Assembly (NCBI GenBank): GCA_028583685.1
Contig: JAMXIF010000042.1
Span: 24,909,388 to 24,973,387 of the forward strand
DNA: 64,000 nt
DNA from: Petaurus breviceps papuanus
Lineage: Eukaryota > Chordata > Mammalia > Diprotodontia > Petauridae
Direction of reading: 5' to 3'
Below the pieces are notes generated by a model. That model had not been told where the DNA came from. It searched no databases and worked only from the letters and a program-made list of their open reading frames with translations. Below are positions 32,488 through 40,258 of the stretch, in pieces; position 1 is the first letter of the stretch; every line of letters begins with the position of its first letter. Both the position numbers and the translations under genes were made by a program.

Positions 32488-33060
32488 AGTTGCTTCTCAG
32501 AAACTTGAGGTCAACCACTTTTAGAGATCTTTGTGATCTGGGTTTCTTTATGTCATTTCTATGCCACTTATTATGATTCCTAGTTCTGAACATCTTTATC
32601 CCACCATCTGTGCTGCTAGGTACTCTAGTGACCTGAAGAGACCTAGAGGGAAAGAGAGCACTGATCAATTCCCCAGATGCAATCCAACCCAATCTTCTTC
32701 TTACAGGCAAGACTAGCCTTAATTACTGTCCATATGTAGTGTATTTCTAAGATGTAAGGGCTGATAGACGGTCTTAGGGGCATTTGACTGAATAGCATAG
32801 TTGGGGCAATAGATGTTCTTCATCCATTTGTTTGGTCTTGTATAGATAGTTAGGCTGAGCTGTTTTGGAACCAGCACACTGTCATCTACAAAAAGGAGCA
32901 TTTGAAGCACCTTACTCATTCTTTGCTTTGGACTCTGCACTGGATGTTCTTTTTATAGCAGTGGCAAAAAACTTTGGCAAGTGGACATCTACCTATTTTG
33001 TACTCTGATGAATGTTAAAAATTAGAGGTTGTTGAACAAAGTTGTTTCTATTGTATCAAG
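32488..33060 (-). mobile_element. RTE-clade LINE fragment
   Basis: Minus strand 32719-32940 encodes VLQMLLFVDDSVLV, QLSLTIYTRPNKWMKN and YCPNYAIQ, and 32650-32710 encodes RRRLGWIASGEL. These fit the RTE reverse-transcriptase order: [FV]ADD/VDD box, KTKWMKN..CP, then RRRAGWIAFG. It differs from the 25.3-kb LINE, so it is a second RTE-type lineage. Left border with the L1 piece is inferred. Confidence 0.65.
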
Positions 33061-33700
33061 GAATCTTGTATGATTTTTGCCTCTAACAAGAAAATATCAC
33101 ACTGGGGCCAAACCTTTGAGCTGAAATTTTGCTCAACTTAATCAAATATTAAAAAAATAATCAGAAAACTACAAACAAAATGTGAGCTATTGTATCCTGT
33201 TCACCTTTCAAACAATTGTGTGATTATAATAAACTTATTTGTCAATCACTTGGGTAGCTTCTGTGGCCCTACTTTATCCTTCCTTTTAGGGCAAGCAGCT
33301 GCTTCCTCCCCAGATCACCCAGTTCTCTTCTCTTCAGGAAGGGACTCAAATTTGTTTTTTCAGTTCTAGGAACAAATTGCACCTTTCCTTCCCTTCCTTC
33401 TCTGTGAAGCTTTCTTTTACTTACTAACATCCTGATAAGGTCCAAGTTTCCCCTTTACTCATATCATTTTCAAATCACATTTCAGATATTTCAGATCATT
33501 TCCCCACATGGATATGTCACCTCTTTATTTTTTAAGGACATTCCATTTTCATTAGTGACCTTTTCTTTTAAAAGACCAGCCTATGTTTAGAAAATAGTCA
33601 CTGTCTACTAGTAATCTATTATCTTGTACAATGGATGAACCCTCAGGTTCTGAGGATCCAACATACCATCCTTTTACTAAAAACATATTTCTGTGAACCT
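33061..33700. other. No gene or repeat recognised
   Basis: Mixed AT-rich sequence, unassigned. Confidence 0.4.
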
Positions 33701-33701
33701 C

Positions 33702-33786
33702 TCCAGTATCTTTGCCAAGGAAACCCCATGGACAAGCAGACAGGGTTACAAAGAATCAGACACAACTGAACAACATCAACAATACA
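33702..33786 (+). mobile_element. MAR1 SINE 3' end
   Basis: 'ccagtatctttgccaaggaaaccccatgg', 'gggttacaaagaatcagac', 'acaactgaacaacatcaac': only the RTE-like tail, a 5'-truncated copy, followed at once by a purine microsatellite. Confidence 0.8.
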
Positions 33787-33800
33787 CCTACCCCAGGATT

Positions 33801-33916
33801 GAGAGAGACAGACAGAGAGAGAGAGAGACAGAGAGAGAGAGACAGAGACAGACAGAGAGAGAGAGATAGAGAGAGAGACAGAGAGAGAGACAGAGAGACA
33901 CAGAGAGAGAGAGAAA
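33801..33916. repeat. (GA)n/(GACA)n microsatellite
   Basis: Alternating GAGA and GACAGA units over about 115 bp. It gives a meaningless Arg/Glu/Asp-rich frame. Confidence 0.95.
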
Positions 33917-34177
33917 TAGCTTTTAGATAGAAATAGTGTTTAAAAGCAGTCTAGGGATAAGAACTTCCATCAGAAGGTTAAAAGCCCTGAGCAAGGGAGT
34001 TCCCTGGGGTCTTAAGTTCCCTGATAGAGTCTTAGAGGTATGACCTCTTTGCTCCCAAGGACCCACAGCCAGGTCCCAGATCAGTCTACCTCAGGGTAAA
34101 GTTAACTCAAACTGCCTCAGGTCTGTTCTATTACTTCTTGGCTTGTAACAGTCTGAACTAGTGATCTAGTGTTATAG

Positions 34178-34180
<3 letters not shown>

Positions 34181-34225
<45 letters not shown>

Positions 34226-34235
34226 GTGTGTGTGT
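34181..34235. repeat. (TG)n microsatellite with TATG interruptions
   Basis: TG units broken by TATGTATGTATG near 34213-34224. Confidence 0.96.
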
Positions 34236-34339
34236 TACCTCAAGCTTGCCTGACTTCACCCGTATCTTGGCCCCCATCAGTCGCTCAATATGTCACTCCA
34301 AAATTTCTCCTGCTTATTGTGAACGTGTTGGATTCTTTC

Positions 34340-34445
34340 TATAGAAGGAAAACTGAGTGCAGGGGCTGCTATGCTTTTGTATTTGTGTTACCTGCACCTA
34401 GCCCAGCGTACAGAACTTGCTTAATAAATACTTGTTGATTGACAT
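34340..34445 (+). mobile_element. L2 3' end
   Basis: 'agtgcaggggctgctatgcttttgtatttgtg', 'acctgcacctagcccag', 'cttgcttaataaatacttgttgattgac'. Confidence 0.85.
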
Positions 34446-35205
34446 GTTCTCTATCTCACTTTTTTTTGTGGGAGAATAGGGACTAGTAACACAGTCTATG
34501 ATTTTCTAAGGATTAGTATCATCTCCTCTTTAAATGTCTTATGCGCCCTCCTAATAGTGTTACCTCTGTGTACATTTGGTCTGTTTTCTTTCCATATTTG
34601 CTTTATTTAGTTCCATTTTTGATTCCTAACATAGTACAATGTCCTTCTTTGCAACAGCTCATCATGAGGACTGCAATACAAAGTGACCAAATATCCAATG
34701 CACTGATGTTCCCAGTTACATTTGAATATGTGATAAAACCAACCTATTTAATTCCCTTTATTTGCCTTTGCAAGGAATATCTGTATACCATATTTTCATT
34801 TTGTTTTTTGCTTTACCTTCTGGTTTTATAATTGCATTATTAATATAATTTATTTCCTCTAGTCATATGGCAGCTCACCGATCATTGTACAATGATTTCC
34901 CCTTTAGTTAATATTTATAGGTGGTCTGAAAACCCATTTTTTTGTCCCTTTCAGTGATGACAGAAATGAATGGCACAGGATGGAGAGACATTTTATATTT
35001 TATATTTTTCTTTGTTTTGTGATTTCCCACGTCTAAAGAATTTGTCTCCTAGTTAATAACTTATTCGTGATAAGCCTCTATCTTTGCTTAGACTTATCAT
35101 TAGAATAGATATGTTGTCTGTACTGGGCCTGTTTCAAAGCCTCTTAATATTTAAAAACCTGTCAAAGGTTATGATATTGTGGTAATAAGATACTTCAGTT
35201 ATCCA
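34446..35205. other. No gene or repeat recognised
   Basis: A 96-codon frame at 34541-34831 is hydrophobic (Phe/Leu/Tyr-rich) but only because the DNA is T-rich. No start context, domain or neighbour supports it. Confidence 0.45.
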
Positions 35206-35211
35206 GACATA

Positions 35212-35402
35212 GGAAATTAGATTGAGAGCTGAAAAGAATTTTAAAGACAACCTAGGCTAATCACCTCTTTTTACAGATGAGGAAACTGAGGGCCAAGTGA
35301 AATGTTTCTCCCAAGGTCATTTAGGGAGTGAGCGATTTGAACTTAGGTCTTCTGATTCCAAATTCAGTGGGATTTTTTTTCCTACTATGTTGTATTGCCA
35401 AC
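35212..35402 (+). mobile_element. MIR3-type SINE
   Basis: 'gaaattagattgagagctgaaaag', 'tttttacagatgaggaaactgagggcc', 'cccaaggtcatttagggag', 'gatttgaacttaggtcttctgattcc'. Confidence 0.82.
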
Positions 35403-35951
35403 TAATCTCGTTTGAATTCTCTCTCTGCCAGAGGCAGATCAACCCAAAATTTTGTGACTTACCTTAATGATAATTTCATCCTTCAAAAGAAAGAGGAAGC
35501 AAAAAAGGGAATGAATTTTTTGAATTGGATTCTGAACAACAAAGAAAAACTGGTTACTAAAGTAGAAATGACGGGAAGCTTATGAGTCAGTGATATTCCA
35601 TCACAGAATTTGTAATAAAAAAGGATGGGAAAGACAGCCATAATTTAGACATGCAACCTGGATTTTGGAAAGCAAATTGAAAAGGGTTCAGGGAGGATAT
35701 TAGTAGGATCTAATGGCCTAAGTTCTACAGAGTAAATCAACTTGAGAGGGATAAGGTCACAATAATAAAATTCTGAAGATACAAATGGAAATTATTCCAG
35801 TGATGTGGGAAAAGAGAACCAGATGCTTTCTGAAGTCTCTTCTAAATCCATAATTCTGTAAAACTGTGTTCCTTAAAGCCCTGCTGTTATATGCAATGTG
35901 AAAGGAAGTTCCATGAGAAAATTTTGATGCTAGCAGTGTTTGGGCCTCTAA
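35403..35951. other. No gene or repeat recognised
   Basis: The minus frame at 35757-36029 runs into the adjacent repeat and is not credible as a gene. Confidence 0.4.
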
Positions 35952-36170
35952 AATAGAGGTTGTTAACTTGATATCTGTGTGCTTATTTTTTGTTTTTTTT
36001 GCAGAAATATTTTGATAATGATATTTCAATATAATTGGTTTCCTTTATAATCCTGGGTATTTTATTTTATGCTTTTAAAATCATTATTCAGAGAAAGGGT
36101 TCACCAGGACTTCACCAATCTGCTACAGGAGTCCATAACACAAGAAAAGGTTTAGAACCTCTGTTCTAAC
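35952..36170 (-). mobile_element. Short DNA-transposon-like repeat with inverted ends
   Basis: Begins 'atagaggttgttaacttgatatc' and ends 'aaaaggtttagaacctctgtt', giving inverted ends AGAGGTTNTTAAC / TTTAGAACCTCT. Internal 'cctgggtattttattttatgc' and 'caccaggacttcaccaatctgc' match the 21.4-kb copy. Confidence 0.65.
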
Positions 36171-36261
36171 ATACAAAATTTGATATACACATAAAAAATA
36201 CATATGTGCAATTTTTGTGACTCAGTGTCAAGGTTGATTTTGTTTTCAAGGTCAATGAAAT

Positions 36262-36450
36262 ACTTCCTGACAATCAGCGCTGTCCCAAAATGGATGGTTT
36301 GCCTTGCTAGATAACGGATTCCTCATTGTTTGAAGTCCTTAAGAAATAGTTGTATGATCACCCGGACATGTTGTACATAAAATTGTCATTCAGATGTGGG
36401 TTTAAGTAGATGAGTCTGAGTTTCTTTCTAACTCTGAAATTCTGTGATTT
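36262..36450 (+). mobile_element. L3/CR1-type LINE 3' fragment
   Basis: 'gaaatacttcctgacaatcagcgctgtcccaaaatgg', 'gttgtatgatcacccgg', 'gatgagtctgagtttctttctaactctgaaattctgtg': the CR1/L3 3' region in sense order. Confidence 0.75.
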
Positions 36451-36549
36451 TTAAAAAATTCAGACTTGTTTCAGGCTAACCTGGGTTGGAGTAGATGAAC
36501 TGGATTGTGGTAAATTATCTCTAAAGCTCCTTCCAGTGTTCCAATTGAT

Positions 36550-37261
36550 AAGATGACAAAAAGACTCATGTTTACTTGAGTTGACTATATTTTTAAAAGT
36601 GATGATGATTTTATTTATTAATGTTTTTGGTTGGAATTTACAGGTGCTTGCTTTTCTTTTTCTTTTTGCTGGCCTTAGACTCTTGCAAGATTTTAAGCAA
36701 GGACTTTTTTTTTTTACAACTGTTTTAATTAATATTTATTTCATTTAAAGGTACTCAGGGTTCAACTTCCAATATATTTCAAAGAGAGAAAGATACCAAG
36801 GTAGTGGAAAAGATGATGGGTTGTGTTATTGAAAAAAAAAAAACGTAACCAAGAGGTTTATCAATAATTGGAGGCAAGAGTGAAAAATATTGGACTTAGT
36901 GTAAAAAAGACTACCACTAGTTGTGTCTGATCACTTAAGAGCTTTTTTTCTTTTAACTTTACTTTTTATTCTAAATTTAGCAAGCATCAAGGAAAAAGAA
37001 TATTTTCCTTTGCAAAGCAGAACAGAAAAGGAATATAGGTGAAAACCTAAAATTTTATTTTATTTTAGTACATATAGTTTTAAAAATACACAATAAGTTT
37101 GACATTTTGTCCTCAAAACTAACCTGTTTGTCTTTCTGGACTTCCTTCTGTTTTCTTCTAGGCGCTTCAAAAAGTCCTTCAATGATTCTTTCCTTCCTTC
37201 TTTTTTGGTTAATATTGTTTCTAGCCTTCCTCTCTCCCTTCAAATTGTCCTCTATAAAAAG
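36550..37261. other. No gene or repeat recognised
   Basis: AT-rich with homopolymer runs. The minus frame 37055-37243 is Lys/Arg/Glu-rich from purine-rich DNA and is unsupported. Confidence 0.4.
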
Positions 37262-37603
37262 AAAGAAAAAATATCTGTAACAAATAGTTAGGCAAAACAG
37301 ATCCCTATGTTTGCTAGGTCCAAAGATGTATGCCTTATTCTGTACCTCATTAGTTCCCTGGAGTCATTAGGTAAATTGATAGGATTGGAATATTTCAGAG
37401 TTGTTTTCCTTTACAATGTTGTCGTATAAATTATTCTCTGGATTCTGTTCACTTCATGCTGCATCTGTTCTTACAGAACTTTCTGGGTTTTTCTGAAGCC
37501 ATCTCCTTCATCATTTCTTGTAACATGATAATATTCCATTCAATTCACATACCATAATCTGTTCAGCCATTCTGCAATTGATGGTTACACCCTTCTTTTC
37601 CGG
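37262..37603 (-). mobile_element. L1 3' fragment, copy 1
   Basis: 'aggcaaaacagatccctatg', 'tataaattattctctggattctgttcacttcatgctgcat', 'ctgaagccatctccttcatcatttc', 'gttcagccattctgcaattgatgg'. Confidence 0.8.
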
Positions 37604-37866
37604 GGCAGCTAGGTGGCACCATAGTGCATAGAGTGCTGGACCTGGAAACAGGAAGACTCCTCTTCCTGAATTCAATTGTGACCTCAGATACTTACTAGCT
37701 GTGTGACCTTGGCCAAGTCACCTAACTTCATTCTATCTCAGTTTCTTCATCTGTAAAATGGAGATAATAATAGCACCTACCTCCCAAGGTGGTTGTGAGG
37801 AAAAAGTGAGATATTTGTAAAGCATTTTGCAAACCTTAAAGCACAATATAAATGTTAGCTAGCTAT
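37604..37866 (+). mobile_element. THER1-type CORE-SINE, full length
   Basis: Head GGGGCAGCTAGGTGGCACCA, CORE 'tactagctgtgtgaccttggccaagtc', 'catctgtaaaatggagataataatagcacc', L2-like tail 'cattttgcaaaccttaaagcacaatataaatgttagct'. Sits between two L1 pieces. Confidence 0.9.
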
Positions 37867-37868
37867 AT

Positions 37869-38060
37869 TTATAATCAAGCAAAACAAATTCCTGCATTGC
37901 TCATGTTTTAAAAAAAAATAGGTTTCTTTCTGCACCGGGAGTCTATCACCTCTCTCTGTTAGAAGTTGGGTAGTACGCTTCATCACCAGTTCTGTGGACC
38001 TATTGGTCATTGTGTTGGTCATAGTTCTTAAATCTTTCAAATTGTTTGTCTCTAACAAAT
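37869..38060 (-). mobile_element. L1 3' UTR fragment, copy 2
   Basis: 'aagcaaaacaaattcctgcattgctcatg', 'ggagtctatcacctctctctgttagaagttggg', 'cttcatcaccagttctg', 'cttaaatctttcaaattgtttgtctc'. It covers the same UTR stretch as the left part of copy 1, so it is a separate insertion or a duplication, not a continuation. Confidence 0.75.
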
Positions 38061-38071
38061 TGTTGTTATTG

Positions 38072-38150
38072 TGTGACTTTCCTGGTTTTCGTTGCTTGCA
38101 TTACCAGTGCCTAGCACATGATTAATAAACATTTGTTGAATTAAATTGAA
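38072..38150 (+). mobile_element. L2 3' end
   Basis: 'gttgcttgcattaccagtgcctagcac' and 'attaataaacatttgttgaattaaattgaatg'. Confidence 0.8.
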
Positions 38151-38154
38151 TGAA

Positions 38155-38519
38155 AAACATCATCCAGATCATGCATGATTGAAAAATGAGGTGGTTCAAT
38201 TTTGAAGTCAGAGCCGGGGATAGCAGAGGGACAGCTCAAGTATTTATGAAATAATAAAGCCCAGAGAAAAGCTTCCAAGTTGTTGGATAGATTATGGAGC
38301 ATTTATAGAAGGACATGGATGAGAATTTTACAGGACAGGAAGACATGGGTGGGTTACTCTCTTCACTGGCTGAATGCGTGTCTATATTGATAAGCTCATG
38401 GTGCCAACAGAAGTATTGAGGTATCATTTAATAACTATAGCTTTTCCTCCTACCTGTGGAGTTTTGAGAGTGCTGGTACATAAGTAGGCAGTCTGTTTTT
38501 TGTTAATCTATAAAATGTT
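38155..38519. other. No gene or repeat recognised
   Basis: Nothing assignable. Confidence 0.4.
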
Positions 38520-38945
38520 AAAAGAGAGGAAGATTAGAGACAAGGGGAGAACTCAGAGTTATGGGTGGAAGTTAGAGTGAGGAAGATTTTGGTTTGATAT
38601 AAAGAAATATTACCTGGGGTAGGGGGGAAGGAGAAGGGCTGCTAGGTGGTACAGTGAATAGAGCACCCACCCTGGAGTCAGGAGGACCTGAGTTCAAATC
38701 GAGCCTCAGATACTTAACACTCTACTAGCCATGTGACCTTGGGCAAGTCGCTTAACCCCAATTGCCCTGCCTTCCCCCCTCCAAAAAAAAAAGGCAAAAA
38801 AAAAAAGAATTATTACCCAACAACCAAAGCTATTTCACAGTGGAATGGACTCCCTTAGAGGGAATGGATATCTTATTACAGGAGAACTTTCAGTGGAGGC
38901 TGAATGACCCCTCTTAGAGAGATGTTGTAGAGGGGATTCAAGATG
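38520..38945 (+). mobile_element. L3/CR1-type LINE fragment split by a SINE
   Basis: Left part 38520-38614 ('gaggaagattttggtttgatataaagaaatattacc'). Right part 38805-38945 ('tcacagtggaatggactcccttag', 'gtggaggctgaatgacc', 'gagatgttgtagaggggattc'). This is the L3/CR1 3' region with the A-tailed SINE inside. Confidence 0.78.
38615..38804 (+). mobile_element. WSINE/SINE1-type A-tailed SINE
   Basis: GGGCTGCTAGGTGGTACAGT, 'gagcacccaccctggagtcaggaggacctgagttcaaatc', 'cttgggcaagtcgcttaaccccaattgcc', then A-rich tail. Flanks AAGAAATATTACC (38602-38614) and AAGAATTATTACC (38805-38817) are a 13-bp target-site duplication with one mismatch. About 20 bp of G-rich sequence precedes the usual SINE start. 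Confidence 0.88.
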
Positions 38946-38989
38946 GACAAGAGAGCCTTTAAGGCCATTTTCAACACTGAGACCATCTA

Positions 38990-39130
38990 GACACAAAACT
39001 TTCTTTCACAGGCAAGGAAACCAAAGCCCAAAGAGATGAAACAACTTGTGTAAGGTCATATACCTAATTAGGACCCATGACAGAGGTAGAATTGAGGTCT
39101 CTGTAGCCATTACTATGTCATGTCCCTGTT
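38990..39130 (+). mobile_element. MIR3-type SINE
   Basis: 'gaccatctagacacaaaac', 'tttcacaggcaaggaaaccaaagcccaaagagatgaaac', 'gtgtaaggtcatatacc', 'gtagaattgaggtctc'. Confidence 0.7.
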
Positions 39131-39384
39131 AAGGTCATCCTTCTGTCTTAAAAAGGAACCCCAAGCCTTCCCTCTTCCCCCAGTCTGTAGCAATTGCCCG
39201 AAGTGTTATTGAGGGTATCAGTTTAAAAGACATAAAAAATACAATCAATTTTTGGAATGAAATAAAATTTCCATCCTTTTTAATATCCTAATGGTACATG
39301 TGAAAGCTTTCCAGAAGCTCTTCTTAATCAAAATAATTACTTGCTCAGAGATACATTTTATCTATTCCTATGAAGGTCTTGTTA

Positions 39385-39515
39385 AAGACAGCCATGGACA
39401 GGTGCCTTTAACAGTCTATTCTACTGTTTAATCATCTATTGACTGGAAAGTCTTTCTTCTGTCTAACCTAAATCCATCTTATTGCACTTTGAGCCCAATT
39501 TTGTCCTCCATGGAT
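39385..39515 (-). mobile_element. L3/CR1-type LINE fragment
   Basis: 'gactggaaagtctttcttctgtctaacctaaatcc' and 'attgcactttgagcccaattttgtcctcc' match the reversed L3/CR1 3' region. Confidence 0.55.
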
Positions 39516-39539
39516 ACAGAGAGCATCTGGTTAGTATGT

Positions 39540-39920
39540 ATGTTGTTGTTCAGTCATTCAGTAGTGTCTGACTCTGTGATTCCATGGACCATAGCACGAC
39601 AGGCGCTTCTATCCTCCATTATCTCGAAGTTTGTCCAAGTTCACGTTTGTTGTTTCTATCGTACTATCTTTCTCATCCTCTTCCATCCACTCTTCCTTTT
39701 GCCTTTAATTTCCTCCAACATCAGGGTCTTTTCCAATGAGTTGTCTTCTCATTATGTGATCAAAGTATTTAAGCTTCAGCTTCAGTGTTTGGCTTTCCAG
39801 TGAAGACCCTGAATTAATTTCTTTAAGTATTGACTGACTTGATCTCCTTGCTGTCCAAGAGACTCTCAAAAGTCTAATGTAGCATCATGATTTGAAGGTG
39901 TTCATTCTGTGGTGCTAATA
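39540..39920 (-). mobile_element. BovB-like RTE LINE, 3' end
   Basis: Plus strand: GTTGTTGTTCAGTCATTCAG, 'gtgtctgactctgtgattccatggacc', 'atagcacgacaggcgcttctatcctcc', 'aacatcagggtcttttccaatgag', 'ttgactgacttgatctccttgctgtccaagagactctcaaaag'. Base for base this follows the ruminant BovB 3' region reversed. 5'-truncated. Its last 40 bases resemble the MAR1 tail. Confidence 0.9.
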
Positions 39921-40246
39921 TGTGCAGCTTTTCTTATAATGTTGTCTGGAAAACTGATTCTCAGGTGTCTGTATTCTTTGTCTTCTTGACTAACAGGTAC
40001 AATGGCTTCAGTATTTCCCTGTGGATTCTATATTCCCAGACTTCAGTTCTTTGTTGCTTTAGTTTGGGCCTCCTCCAATTTCTTTACATTTCTCTTAAGA
40101 TGTGGTGATTAAAAATGGTTGCTAAGTATAGTAAAAGTATGACTCCTTCTTTTATAAAACTGACAATTCATCCTGATATTATGGACTCCCTTCCCCCCAT
40201 ATTATTTTGTTTTGTTAGAGGGTTGTTCACTCTCTTGTAGTTTCGT

Positions 40247-40258
40247 GTTTTGATTTTT
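40247..40258. repeat. Target-site duplication of the HAL1 (left)
   Basis: GTTTTGATTTTT, repeated exactly at 42872-42883. Confidence 0.85.

Noticed and set aside
33712-33930. Arg/Asp/Glu-rich frame
   Set aside because: Translation of a GA/GACA microsatellite after a MAR1 tail.
34541-34831. Hydrophobic 96-codon frame resembling a membrane protein
   Set aside because: Hydrophobicity follows from T-rich DNA; no start context, domain or splice signals.
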